DNA from: M0108 sp044228795
GTDB taxonomy: Bacteria > Pseudomonadota > Gammaproteobacteria > Chromatiales > Chromatiaceae
Direction: 5' to 3'
Length of the DNA stretch: 64,000 bases
NCBI GenBank assembly: GCA_044228795.1
Contig: JBGAUE010000003.1
Span: 1-64,000, forward strand
The position numbers and the translations under genes were made by a program. This document shows positions 17,328-26,764 of the stretch, one piece after another. Numbering within the stretch: position 1 is the stretch's first letter; each line of letters begins with the position of its first letter. The notes under the pieces are model-generated. The model ran no database searches, was not told where the DNA came from, and saw nothing but the letters and a program-made list of their open reading frames with translations.

Positions 17328-17591
17328 TCAGGCCATCGCTTTGATGCGGGCATTGATGCGACTTTTGTGACGAGCAGCCTTATTGGCGTGAATCAGACCC
17401 GTGCCAGCGGCCCGATCCAGGAAGGGCACCGCTAGCTGATAGGCCGCCATGGCGGCTTCCTTGTCACCCGCCGCGATGGCCTTGAGCGTATTCTTGACGT
17501 AGGTACGCATAGTGCTGCGGCGAGAGGCATTGTGCTGGCGGCGCTGCTCGGCTTGACGAGCGCGCTTGAGGGCTTGGGGGGAGTTGGCCAA
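17328..17591 (-). CDS. rpsT: 30S ribosomal protein S20
   Basis: An 87-residue, Lys/Arg/Ala-rich helical protein of the small subunit that binds 16S rRNA; its length equals the E. coli protein. The mature sequence starts ANSPQALKRARQAEQRRQHN, and the C-terminal half has the family's K-A-A-R-H-K-S-R-I-N-A-R-I-K. The start codon is TTG at 17591 with AGGAG 6 nt upstream. A rare UUG start is also used in E. coli rpsT, where it takes part in autoregulation. The gene is monocistronic, closed by a strong terminator. Confidence 0.96.
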   Translation of the reverse strand: MANSPQALKRARQAEQRRQHNASRRSTMRTYVKNTLKAIAAGDKEAAMAAYQLAVPFLDRAAGTGLIHANKAARHKSRINARIKAMA

Positions 17592-17958
17592 CTGTATCTC
17601 CTGAAATCCTGTGAGACTCGCGGGACGAAATTTAAGACCCAGCATTTTCCCCAAGCAGCGCCTCCCTGTCAATCAAGCCCAGGTAATTTTGTAACTCCCA
17701 TCCCGGCGCCAAACGGCCAGAACCAGACGGCACCCGCTCATCAGGAGGCTCCCAAAGGCCACGTCTGGACCTTTTCGATGAATTTCGCCGCAATTGACAA
17801 CTCTGTCCCCGAATTTTTGCTGGCCTTACGAGTTGGATGCTCTACTATTACGATTCCGTGACTTAGCCTGAGCCATGCGCGCGGGCCATCAGGAATTCTC
17901 TAGAGACCCCCATCGAAATCGAGTCGATCCATGCACAACATGCACGCGGAGGCAGATT

Positions 17959-19029
17959 ATGTCTGAATACGAGGTCCAACCGACCACCGAAACGCCCCCG
18001 GCGCCCGCAGCGAAGCCCGCCGCCGCCAATACTCCATCACCCGCTGCGGCCAAGGCCAGCACCGCGGAAGGCGAGAACCTGGAACCAGCGGCCAAGGCCG
18101 CCCCAACGAAGGGAACCCACCCCAAGGAACCCGAAACCAAAAAGGGTGAAAAAACTGACAAGGACGAGAAGGACACTAAAAAAGAGAAGCCGGCTAATGT
18201 CCTGGTTAACATCCAGGTGGATGAGAAGGCGCTCAAGAAGGAGGCCGAGGCCTACTATCCCTATAAGAAAAAGTTGCCAACGGCTGAATATGAGGGGATG
18301 AAATTCGAGCTCCAGATTGAGCTACTCAAGTGGCAAAACTGGATCAAGGAGAGCGGCGAGCGCGTCATGGTCTTTTTCGAGGGCCGCGATGCCGCCGGCA
18401 AGGGCGGCACCATCAAACGGGTCATGGAACATCTCAACCCCCGCGGCGCCCGCGTGGTCGCCCTAGAAAAGCCCAGCGAGCGGGAGCGCACCCAATGGTA
18501 CTATCAACGCTACCTTGAAAATCTGCCCGCCGCGGGCGAGATCGTTCTCTTTGACCGCTCCTGGTACAACCGTGCTGGCGTCGAACGCGTTATGAACTTT
18601 TGCACCCCAGCCGAATATCTGGAATTCATGCGCCAAACCCCGGAGCTGGAACGTATGCTGGTCCGCAGCGGCATTCGCCTCCATAAGCTCTGGTTCTCGG
18701 TCACGCGCAAGGAGCAGTTGCGGCGCTTCAAGTCCCGCGAGCACGACCCGCTCAAGCAGTGGAAGCTGAGCCCCATGGATCTGGCCTCCCTGGACCTCTG
18801 GGATGAGTACACCAGCGCCAAGGAAAACATGTTCTTCTACACCCACACGGCAGACTCCCCTTGGACCGTGATCAAGTCCGACGATAAAAACCGGGCCCGT
18901 ATCAATGCGATGCGCTTTCTGCTCGCCAAAAGCCCCTACCCGAATCGTAATCCGGCGGTCGCCTGCCTTCCCGATCCCGAGATCGTGGTCGCGCCGCAGA
19001 TTGAACACCTGAATCCCGCTTCGCTCTAA
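17959..19029 (+). CDS. ppk2: Polyphosphate kinase 2 (PPK2 family)
   Basis: A 356-residue protein that moves phosphate between polyphosphate and nucleotides. The first 85-90 residues are a low-complexity Ala/Pro/Lys/Glu tail not needed for the fold. The kinase core begins near residue 105 with Y-E-G-M-K-F-E-L-Q. It has Walker A E-G-R-D-A-A-G-K-G-G-T-I-K-R, the lid segment E-K-P-S-E-R-E-R-T-Q-W-Y-Y-Q-R, and Walker B L-F-D-R-S-W-Y-N-R-A-G-V-E. The single core domain suggests a class I PPK2 making NTPs from NDPs or the reverse. A GGAGG site before ATG 17959 fixes the start. The next small gene follows after 24 nt. Confidence 0.94.
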   Translation: MSEYEVQPTTETPPAPAAKPAAANTPSPAAAKASTAEGENLEPAAKAAPTKGTHPKEPETKKGEKTDKDEKDTKKEKPANVLVNIQVDEKALKKEAEAYYPYKKKLPTAEYEGMKFELQIELLKWQNWIKESGERVMVFFEGRDAAGKGGTIKRVMEHLNPRGARVVALEKPSERERTQWYYQRYLENLPAAGEIVLFDRSWYNRAGVERVMNFCTPAEYLEFMRQTPELERMLVRSGIRLHKLWFSVTRKEQLRRFKSREHDPLKQWKLSPMDLASLDLWDEYTSAKENMFFYTHTADSPWTVIKSDDKNRARINAMRFLLAKSPYPNRNPAVACLPDPEIVVAPQIEHLNPASL

Positions 19030-19053
19030 AACCCAGGGAGACCCCATAAGGCC

Positions 19054-19284
19054 ATGTCAACACGCTACGAGAAACACGCCAAGCATGTAATCAAGGGCTT
19101 CAAGGAAGTCATTGACGAAGATGCCAAGAAGGTCCTCACCGATGAAGACTTCGACCAACTCGCCATCTTGATCAATTCCGCCATCACCAACTCCGTCCTC
19201 TCGGCGGTGGAAAAGGTGGCCGATGACCTGGAGAAATCCGTCCGCAAGATCCGCCGCGGGGCCGAGCATTACGACGAGTCATAG
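19054..19284 (+). CDS. Small charged helical protein downstream of ppk2
   Basis: A 76-residue protein, predicted largely helical, with alternating acidic and basic residues (E-V-I-D-E-D-A-K-K-V, V-A-D-D-L-E-K-S-V-R-K-I-R-R-G). It follows ppk2 by 24 nt and ends before a strong hairpin, so it is probably translated from the ppk2 message. I recognise no family. A role linked to polyphosphate metabolism or binding is only suggested by position. Confidence 0.7.
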   Translation: MSTRYEKHAKHVIKGFKEVIDEDAKKVLTDEDFDQLAILINSAITNSVLSAVEKVADDLEKSVRKIRRGAEHYDES

Positions 19285-19291
19285 CCCGAAC

Positions 19292-19325
19292 GGGCAGGGC
19301 GGGTTGACTGCAACCCGCCCTGCCC
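19292..19325. terminator. Perfect 14-bp hairpin between convergent genes
   Basis: GGGCAGGGCGGGTT (19292-19305), a 6-nt loop and the exact complement (19312-19325) lie between the stop codons of the small ppk2-linked gene and phosphoribulokinase. It is symmetric, so it can act for both strands. There is no long T run on either side. Confidence 0.75.
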
Positions 19326-19328
19326 TGC

Positions 19329-20216
19329 TCACTCGAACTTATCCAGATGACCCCGACGCTTCATCAGGGCCATGATGCGCTCGGTCAAGATCAGCTCCAT
19401 GGCATACATCATCTTGCCGCCCGGTATCACCAGGGTATTGAAGCCCGTGATCATGGCCCCCTCGATCAGCCCTTTGAGGCGAAGCTTGTATTCCACGTCA
19501 GGCTTGTCCTTGAGGAAATGGATGAGCACCAGGCTCTGATCCGCCGTCGGGATGTTGGTCACGCAGAAGGGATTGGAGGTGTCGGTGAGGGGGATGCGCT
19601 GGAAGTTGATGTGCGTCTGAGAAAATTGGGGCAGGATGTAGTGCATGTAGTCGTACATGCGGCGATGAATGGTGTCCATGACATCCTGGGGCTGGTAGCC
19701 GCGTTCGGCCATGTCACGGTTGATCTTCTGCACCCATTCCAGATTAATGGTCGGGCACACACCGATGAGCAGATCCACATCCTTGGACAGGTCGATATCC
19801 CCGGCGACCACGCCGCCATGCAGCCCCTCGTAGAAGAGCAGGTCCGTGTCCGGCGGTATGGGCTCCCACTCGGTGAAGGTGCCCGGCTCAGCGCCGTACA
19901 GACTGGATTCCTCCTCGTCATGGACATAGTGGCGACGCTCACCCGCACCCGAACGGCCATAGGATTGGAATAACTCCAACTGCTTGTCGAAGAGGTTGCC
20001 CTCGGGTCCGAAATGGCTCAGGTGGCGGCCATCCTTCACAGCCTGCTTGAGTTCCGCCCGCATCTCCTTGCGATTGAAACGATGGAAACTGTCGCCTTCG
20101 ATGAAGGCAGCGCGCGCGCCGACGCGTCTGAAGATGTGCTCTAAGGCGTTTTTTACGGTGCTGGTGCCGGCTCCAGAGGAACCGGTCACCGCCAGAATAG
20201 GGTGCTTTCTCGACAT
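19329..20216 (-). CDS. prk: Phosphoribulokinase (Calvin cycle)
   Basis: A 295-residue kinase that phosphorylates ribulose 5-phosphate to ribulose 1,5-bisphosphate, the substrate of RuBisCO. It matches the proteobacterial form in length and sequence: P-loop V-T-G-S-S-G-A-G-T-S-T-V near the start, then F-I-E-G-D-S-F-H-R-F-N-R, the F-Y-E-G-L-H-G-G-V-V segment with the Walker B region, I-N-L-E-W-V-Q-K-I-N-R-D, and L-P-Q-F-S-Q-T-H-I-N-F-Q-R-I-P. A GAGGA site precedes the ATG by 8 nt. No RuBisCO or other cbb gene is adjacent. It is divergent from tamA. This gene is the best sign that the organism fixes CO2 by the Calvin cycle. Confidence 0.96.
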   Translation of the reverse strand: MSRKHPILAVTGSSGAGTSTVKNALEHIFRRVGARAAFIEGDSFHRFNRKEMRAELKQAVKDGRHLSHFGPEGNLFDKQLELFQSYGRSGAGERRHYVHDEEESSLYGAEPGTFTEWEPIPPDTDLLFYEGLHGGVVAGDIDLSKDVDLLIGVCPTINLEWVQKINRDMAERGYQPQDVMDTIHRRMYDYMHYILPQFSQTHINFQRIPLTDTSNPFCVTNIPTADQSLVLIHFLKDKPDVEYKLRLKGLIEGAMITGFNTLVIPGGKMMYAMELILTERIMALMKRRGHLDKFE

Positions 20217-20406
20217 GCTGTCGTCCTCATTCTCTCGTGCTGTGTTGTTACCGAAGTCAGGCGGGTTGGCCCGAGACCTTCAAGTGAAGCGCGATATTTT
20301 TCACGCCTCTTGGGGTATCATCGCCTTCAGGCCCCGTTGCAACAAGTGCTAACCCAATCGGTAGTTGCAGACGGCGGGAAGATTTAGCCCGAGAAATCCC
20401 CAAGAA

Positions 20407-22347
20407 ATGCTTGATCGCCTCCGCCCTGACCTAACCACACACTTACCCCCCGCTCCCCAGGCACCGGGGAGTATCCCGGGTCGCGGCAATCCCCAACTCC
20501 CCACCCGCCATGGCCCGCGTACCTGGCTCATCGGCCTCCTGCTGATCTTCGCCGCTGCGGTCCCCGCGGCGGACCTTATCCCCTACGACCTGACTCTCAA
20601 GCCGACCGGCAATCCGGCCATGGATCAGGCCCTGCTGGATGCCTCCCTCCTTGCCTCCCTACGCGAAGAGGCCCAAGCCGGGGCCTTCGCCCTGGTCTCC
20701 CGCGCCAGTAATGATTTGCCGCGCCTTGACGACGTGCTACGCAGCTTCGGTTATTACGACGCCTACATCGACATCCGCCTCAACGGCCTGCACCTCGACG
20801 AACCAGATCTGGTGGCGCGCCTTGAGTCCAGCTCCGGAGCATCCCCCATACCCGTCGAGGTAGCCATTGATCTCGGCCCTCTCTACCACTTGGGCGAGGT
20901 CCGCCTCGACGGCGAGATACCCGCCAAGGCGCGCGCCGCCTTTACCCTCGAGCCCGGCCAGCCGGCCTTGGCGGCTAGTGTGCTCGCTGCCGGTCAGGCC
21001 TTACTGAACGCCCTGCGCGAGGAGGGTTATGCCCTGGCCGCCATCCCACCGCCAGAGGTTCTAGTCCTACACGCTACCCGGACCATGAACGTCACCTACA
21101 CCGCCAGCCCCGGCCCGCGCCTGGCCATCGGCACTGTCACCATCCGCGGTCTGGATCGACTGAAGGAGGACTATGTGCAGCGCCGCCTGGGCCTGGAACC
21201 GGGCGAGATCTTTAGCCCCAGCCGTTTGGAGCGAGCCCGGCGGGAGCTTACGGACAGCGGCGTACTGTCCAGCGCCCGCCTCATCCCCGGTACGGAACCC
21301 GATCCCTCCGGACGACTGCCCATAACCCTGGAAGTCTCGGAACGCCCTCCGCGGGTGCTGCGCTTCGCCGGGGCCTATTCAACCGACGAAGGCGGCAGCG
21401 TCTCGACCTCCTGGACCCATCGCAACCTCTTTGGCCGCGCCGAGCGCCTGACCCTGCGTGCCGATATCGGCACCCTCGGAGCGGCCTACACCAACGAACC
21501 GAGCTACCTCGTCAGCGCCGCCTTCGTTAAGCCAGACGTTTGGCGGCGTAACGACGACCTGAACCTGGATCTGGCCGCCGTTCGGGAATTCCTGGACGCC
21601 TACGATCGGGATGCCATCTCCTCCGGCATATCCCTGCAACGGCGTTTCAGCGAAAATCTCAGTGCCGGCCTGGGTGTAGGCTTTGAGCGTTCCCGGATCA
21701 CCCAAGACTACATCACTCGCGACTACCACCTGGCATTCCTGCCCCTAACCTTAAAATATAATGGGGCTGGCGATCTCCTCGATCCCCGTGAGGGCGCACG
21801 CCTGGATGCGCGGGTAGCCCCTACCAAGGTCCTGAGTGGCGACGCCAGCAATTTTTTCCACCTGCGCGTCACCGGCACCGCCTACCTGGATCTATCGCGC
21901 CTCACCAGCGCCCAGCGGGCCTCGGGATGGACCATCCTCGCTGGACGCCTATCCATTGGGCGCATCTTTGGCGCCTCGGCAGAACAGGTGCCCCCGGACT
22001 GGCGTTTCTATGCCGGTGGTGGCGGCTCGGTACGCGGCTACCCTTTCCAATCCATAGGCCCCCAAACCCTGTCGGGCCAACCCCAAGGGGGGAGTAACCT
22101 GCTGGAAACCAGCTTGGAGCTGCGTCAGCGCCTGTGGGGAAACTGGGGCAGCGCCCTCTTCGTCGATACCGGCGCCATCTCGGACCTGAATTTCCCCGGC
22201 ACCGGTGGCTGGTCCGTCGGTGTCGGCGCCGGGGTCCGCTATCACACCCCCATTGGGCCCGTGCGGCTGGATGTCGCCACCCCCCTGAACAATGACGCGG
22301 GGGATCCTGCGGTCCAGGTTTACATCGGCATCGGCCAGGCCTACTGA
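20407..22347 (+). CDS. tamA: Outer membrane translocation and assembly protein TamA (Omp85 family)
   Basis: A 646-residue outer-membrane protein. After a hydrophobic export segment (W-L-I-G-L-L-L-I-F-A-A-A-V-P-A-A-D) come three POTRA-like domains to about residue 330, then the C-terminal barrel of the bacterial surface antigen type. The barrel region shows F-G-R-A-E-R-L-T-L-R-A, R-F-Y-A-G-G-G-G-S-V-R-G-Y (the conserved VRGY/F motif) and a final F-aromatic-like terminus G-I-G-Q-A-Y. TamA works with TamB in moving proteins or lipids to the outer membrane. The frame stays open upstream to a TTG at 20365, but I take the ATG at 20407. tamB starts 2 nt after the stop. Confidence 0.93.
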   Translation: MLDRLRPDLTTHLPPAPQAPGSIPGRGNPQLPTRHGPRTWLIGLLLIFAAAVPAADLIPYDLTLKPTGNPAMDQALLDASLLASLREEAQAGAFALVSRASNDLPRLDDVLRSFGYYDAYIDIRLNGLHLDEPDLVARLESSSGASPIPVEVAIDLGPLYHLGEVRLDGEIPAKARAAFTLEPGQPALAASVLAAGQALLNALREEGYALAAIPPPEVLVLHATRTMNVTYTASPGPRLAIGTVTIRGLDRLKEDYVQRRLGLEPGEIFSPSRLERARRELTDSGVLSSARLIPGTEPDPSGRLPITLEVSERPPRVLRFAGAYSTDEGGSVSTSWTHRNLFGRAERLTLRADIGTLGAAYTNEPSYLVSAAFVKPDVWRRNDDLNLDLAAVREFLDAYDRDAISSGISLQRRFSENLSAGLGVGFERSRITQDYITRDYHLAFLPLTLKYNGAGDLLDPREGARLDARVAPTKVLSGDASNFFHLRVTGTAYLDLSRLTSAQRASGWTILAGRLSIGRIFGASAEQVPPDWRFYAGGGGSVRGYPFQSIGPQTLSGQPQGGSNLLETSLELRQRLWGNWGSALFVDTGAISDLNFPGTGGWSVGVGAGVRYHTPIGPVRLDVATPLNNDAGDPAVQVYIGIGQAY

Positions 22348-22349
22348 CT

Positions 22350-25300
22350 ATGCGCCGCCTATTTCGTATCTTGATGGTCCTGACAGGCCTGCCGATCATC
22401 CTGGTCGCCGTCCTGTTGCTGGCCGCCAACATCGGTCCGGGTCAAGACTTCATTGCCCGCCACATCGGCCTCTGGAGCGGCGGCCTGGTCCAGATCGAGG
22501 GTCTGGCCGGCCACCTGCCCCTCAATCCGCGCCTGGCCCGCCTGGAGATCAGCGATGCCGATGGGGTCTGGCTCATTATCGAAGAGGTGGCCCTGGACCT
22601 GAATCCCTGGCCTCTGTGGCGAGGCCAGATCCAGGTCGAGGCCCTGACGGCCGCCACCCTGGCCCTGGAGCGGCTCCCTAACTACCCGGCTAGCGAAGAG
22701 ACCTCCCCACCCTTCCAACCGCCCCCCCTGGAACTGCGCCACCTCGCCGTCCAGCGCGTGACCCTGGGGCAACTGGCACCGGCGGCCCCCCCGGTGCGCA
22801 TCGCGGGCCAGGGGACCCTGACCCGTCTCGACCACTTTGAGGCCCTCGTCGCCATCCAGACGCCTGGCCGCGCGGACGACTACCAACTGAACCTAGCGGC
22901 CAGCCCCGAGGACCTTCGCCTCGACCTCAAGATCCACGAAGACCCCGAGGGCCTGATCAGCGCCCTCCTCCACAACCAGGGGGTGCAGCTACCACCCGAG
23001 GTGGATCGCTGGCGGCTGAAGGCCAAGGGCACGGGACCTCTGACGGCTCTCGCCCTCACGGCCGACTTGGCGGCAGGCCCCCTACGGGTCAATACCGATG
23101 GCCTGCTTGACCTGAAGACCCAGGCCGCCACCCACCTCAAGCTGCAGGCCGAACTCCCGGCCCTGTCCCTGGCGCTCCCGGATGGCGCTACCATGGCCTG
23201 GCAGGGCATCCACCTGGACGCTGATCTCAGCGGCCCCTGGACTGCGCCCCAAGGACAGGCCCAGCTTGAAGCGACAGGGCTGGCCTATGGCACTTCAGGG
23301 CTGTCCCGCTTGACGGCCCACCTGGAAGGGGATGCCCAGAGTCTGAAACTGACTGGCCTGGCCCAGGGTGCCCGCATCCCGGAGGCCCCGCCCGAATTTG
23401 CGGAGCAACCCTTGCGCCTGACCGCCGAGTTCGCTCCCCGGGAACCGGGCCAACCTTTCCACCTCGACCTCGATCACCCCATCGCCCAATTCTCAGCCCA
23501 GGGTAAAATGGGTGAGCTGTCGGGACAGGCGACCCTCACCCTGGCCGATCTCACCACCTTAGCCACCATCACCCGCCAGGACCTGGCCGGCAAGGCTCAG
23601 TTCGTCGCCCATTTCGCCCTCAGCGACGCCGCCGGCCACCAACCCCGTCTCGAGGCCAGCGGCGAGGTGCATCTGACCCGAGCCCCAGGACCGACCCTGG
23701 GCCTCCTTGGTGCCGAGACCCGGCTGGCCGTGACTGCTGGTCAAGCCCAGGGTACCTGGCAACTCGCCAGCGCCCGCCTCACTGGCGCCCGGTTTCAGGC
23801 CCTGGCCACTGGCTGCGCCCCCGAGATCGCGGGTCAGCCCCCCCCCGCCCTGGCGCTACCCAGCGATTGTGAAGCCGGTCCGCCCCACGCCCTGAGATGG
23901 TCCCTGGACCTGCCCGATCTCTCCGCCCTGGCTGCCGGTTGGTCCGGCCGGCTCCAGGCCGGGGGCGCCTTCGCGGGCTGGCCCCCGCCCAGCAGCGCCA
24001 GTGCAACCGCTACGGCCACCGACCTGAGCGCCAACCTGACCCTGGACGCCCGTCATGGCAAACTCGGTACCGCCAAGGTCAGGGGCCACCTCGCGGCCAA
24101 CCTGAGCGGGCCGAGCGGCGAACTGACAATGGATGGCGATTGGGGTGGCCAGCCCCTCGCCCTGCGCCTCATCACCGACCGCGCGGCGGATGGCGCCCTG
24201 AATCTCACCCTCGACGGCAGCCATCTGGCCGGCATCGCCGCCAGCGGCCAGATGCACCTGCCCGCTGGCGCCACCCTACCCCAAGGTGATCTCAAGCTGG
24301 CAACCAAGAGCCTTGCAGACCTGGGGCCACTCCTGGGCCAGGAACTGGCGGGCAGCCTCGACCTCAACCTAAATCTGACCGCAACCCAGGCTAACCTCAC
24401 CGGCATCGGCAAGGGGCTGCGCCTTCCCAGCGCCCTCAGCATCGGCCAGGTCAGCCTGGATGGTCAGATAGCCGATCTCCCGACTCTGGCCGGGATCGAG
24501 GCCCGGCTCCAGGTGGATGGCCTCGCGACTGCCGAGGTAACGGGGGACCTGACCCTGACCGCCAAAGGACCACAGAGTGCCCTGGACCTGATGGCCACAT
24601 CCCACCTAACCACCCCCCTGGGTCCCGCCAGCCTGGGGTTGGAGGCCAGTGTTGACATCCCAGGCAACCGACTAGCCCTCAATAAGTTGGAGACCCAGGC
24701 CAATGGTGAAACCCTGCGCCTACTGTCCCCGGCGGTGCTGGACCTCAAGGCGGGGCTAGCGGTGGATCGCCTCAAACTGGGACTGGGTGCCGGTACCCTC
24801 GACCTCCAGGGTCGCCTCTTGCCTGAGCTAGACCTGGAGGCCAGCCTGACCAAGCTGCCATTGGAAAGAGTCGCGGCCCTCGCCGGCAAACCCGTCACCG
24901 CGGGTCTCCTCGATGCCCAAATCAAGCTCAAAGGCTCGCCGGACGCCCCGGCGGGCAGCCTGAACCTCAAGGCCAGCGGCCTGAGACTGACTGAGGACGG
25001 CGGTTATGGGATGCCCCCCGCCGGGCTGGAGGCCAGCTTGACCCTCAAGCCCGGCGCCAACACCCTGGATGCCAGCGCCCAGATGGGACCGAAAGGTAAC
25101 CTTAGGCTGCGCGGCCAGATCGGCGGCACCCTGCCCCTGGCCCCCGGAACCCTGGCCCTGCGCGCCGAGGGCCGGATAGATCTTGGCCTCCTGGACCCCC
25201 TGCTCACCGCGGATGGCCGGCAGGTGACCGGTCAGGCTAACCTCGACGCCACCATCGCCGGCACTACGGGCGCGCCCAAACTTGGTGGGCGGCTGAACCT

Positions 25301-26441
25301 CGCCGGGGTCTCCTATCGCGACTGGACCCTGGGCCTCAACCTCACCCACATCGCCGGCAATCTCATTCTGGATGGCGATCGCCTCCGCCTGGATGGTCTT
25401 GCCGGCCAAGCCGGCGGTGGCAGCCTGGCCCTTAGCGGCGACATCGGCCTGCTCGCCCCTGGCCTGCCCCTGAACCTGGGCCTCACCGCCCGCGGCGCCC
25501 AGCCCATCCGCTTCGACTGGCTGAGTATTAAGACCGATGCCGATCTCAGCCTGCGGGGCCCCGCCGCCGCGGCGACCCTGGCGGGCAAGGCCCACTTCGC
25601 CCGCATCGACATCCGCCTGCCCGAGCACCTGGCGTCCAGCGTCCCCACCCTGACCGTGCGTGAAGAGGGCGCGTCGCGCCAGCCCCGCCCCGTCCCGCCC
25701 ACTCGGGAGACGACACCCAGCACACCTTTCCAGATGACCTTCGACCTCAGCCTGGAGGCCCCCCGCAATGTCTTCATCCGTGGCCATGGGGTAGACGCGG
25801 AGCTCGGGGGAGAACTCCAGGTGGGCGGCACCCTGGACCAGCCCGCCATCACCGGCGGCTTCAACCTGGTGCGCGGCGAATACGTCCTGATCGGCCAGAC
25901 GCTGCGCTTCACCCGCGGCCGCATCGGCCTGGATGGCGCCGCCGGGCTGGACCCCACCCTGGACCTGGAGGCGCGGGTCACGACGGCGGGCAGCACCGCT
26001 ATTCTGGGGGTCAAGGGCACTGCGACCAAGCCCAGCATCGTCCTGAGCGGTGAACCTGAATTGCCCCAGGACGAGATCCTGTCGCGCCTCCTCTTCGGTG
26101 TCGCCGGCACCCGCCTCTCGCCCTGGCAGACGGCGCAGGTGGGACTCGCCGCCGCGAGCCTGGCCGGCATTGGCCCCAAGGGGCCCGGTCTCCTCGAGAG
26201 CGCCCGTACCGCCCTAGGGCTCGACAAGCTCAGCGTCGGCACCGACAAGGACGGGGGCACCACCGCCGAGGCAGGCAGCCAACTCTCCGAGCGGGTCTAT
26301 CTGGGTGCCCGCCAGGGCACCCGCGCCGGCGAGACTCAGGGTGTGCTGCGCATCGAACTCACCCCCAGCCTCCGCCTGGAGACCGACATCGGCGCCACCA
26401 GCGGCTCCCGCGCCGGTATCGCTTACGAACGGGAATACTGA
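22350..26441 (+). CDS. tamB: Translocation and assembly module protein TamB
   Basis: A 1363-residue AsmA-like inner-membrane-anchored protein that spans the periplasm. One N-terminal membrane helix (L-F-R-I-L-M-V-L-T-G-L-P-I-I-L-V-A-V-L-L-L-A-A-N) is followed by a very long beta-rich, Leu/Gly/Asp-rich body. The conserved C-terminal TamB (DUF490) domain is seen in G-G-F-N-L-V-R-G-E-Y-V-L-I-G-Q-T-L-R-F, D-P-T-L-D-L-E-A-R-V and L-P-Q-D-E-I-L-S-R-L-L-F-G. Members are thought to form a groove for phospholipid or protein transfer to the outer membrane. The 2-nt spacing to tamA indicates tight coupling. A 7-bp hairpin begins at its stop codon (26440-26461). Confidence 0.95.
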   Translation: MRRLFRILMVLTGLPIILVAVLLLAANIGPGQDFIARHIGLWSGGLVQIEGLAGHLPLNPRLARLEISDADGVWLIIEEVALDLNPWPLWRGQIQVEALTAATLALERLPNYPASEETSPPFQPPPLELRHLAVQRVTLGQLAPAAPPVRIAGQGTLTRLDHFEALVAIQTPGRADDYQLNLAASPEDLRLDLKIHEDPEGLISALLHNQGVQLPPEVDRWRLKAKGTGPLTALALTADLAAGPLRVNTDGLLDLKTQAATHLKLQAELPALSLALPDGATMAWQGIHLDADLSGPWTAPQGQAQLEATGLAYGTSGLSRLTAHLEGDAQSLKLTGLAQGARIPEAPPEFAEQPLRLTAEFAPREPGQPFHLDLDHPIAQFSAQGKMGELSGQATLTLADLTTLATITRQDLAGKAQFVAHFALSDAAGHQPRLEASGEVHLTRAPGPTLGLLGAETRLAVTAGQAQGTWQLASARLTGARFQALATGCAPEIAGQPPPALALPSDCEAGPPHALRWSLDLPDLSALAAGWSGRLQAGGAFAGWPPPSSASATATATDLSANLTLDARHGKLGTAKVRGHLAANLSGPSGELTMDGDWGGQPLALRLITDRAADGALNLTLDGSHLAGIAASGQMHLPAGATLPQGDLKLATKSLADLGPLLGQELAGSLDLNLNLTATQANLTGIGKGLRLPSALSIGQVSLDGQIADLPTLAGIEARLQVDGLATAEVTGDLTLTAKGPQSALDLMATSHLTTPLGPASLGLEASVDIPGNRLALNKLETQANGETLRLLSPAVLDLKAGLAVDRLKLGLGAGTLDLQGRLLPELDLEASLTKLPLERVAALAGKPVTAGLLDAQIKLKGSPDAPAGSLNLKASGLRLTEDGGYGMPPAGLEASLTLKPGANTLDASAQMGPKGNLRLRGQIGGTLPLAPGTLALRAEGRIDLGLLDPLLTADGRQVTGQANLDATIAGTTGAPKLGGRLNLAGVSYRDWTLGLNLTHIAGNLILDGDRLRLDGLAGQAGGGSLALSGDIGLLAPGLPLNLGLTARGAQPIRFDWLSIKTDADLSLRGPAAAATLAGKAHFARIDIRLPEHLASSVPTLTVREEGASRQPRPVPPTRETTPSTPFQMTFDLSLEAPRNVFIRGHGVDAELGGELQVGGTLDQPAITGGFNLVRGEYVLIGQTLRFTRGRIGLDGAAGLDPTLDLEARVTTAGSTAILGVKGTATKPSIVLSGEPELPQDEILSRLLFGVAGTRLSPWQTAQVGLAAASLAGIGPKGPGLLESARTALGLDKLSVGTDKDGGTTAEAGSQLSERVYLGARQGTRAGETQGVLRIELTPSLRLETDIGATSGSRAGIAYEREY

Positions 26442-26764
26442 CCGCCAGGGAGGGGGCGGTCCTGGATCTGTTGCTGTAATTCAACCCTGGATCCCACTAC
26501 CCTGGGTCAGAGTTCCCAGACCAAAACCCTGTTGACCCAGAAGGTTGACTGTTCCGCTATCGCTGGGGTAGTCCGCCCTGAGCGGATAACAGCCGGCGCC
26601 CAGAATCGCGGGGCAACTCTGCCCCCCGCCGAGTCCAGACAGCGGCCGAACCCTCATGATCCAGTTGGGGATGGTGTGAGACGGAATCCCAGCGCCCAGG
26701 CCAACAGGCCCAGCTTGAGGGGATACGAGCGATCCCAGAGCGGTGATCAGGAGGGGCGGGGGTG
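26442..26764. other. Intergenic region after tamB
   Basis: Apart from the short hairpin GACCGCC/GGCGGTC (26440-26446 with 26455-26461), which may end the tam transcript without a T run, I see nothing recognisable in this 320-base gap between convergent genes. Confidence 0.4.
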
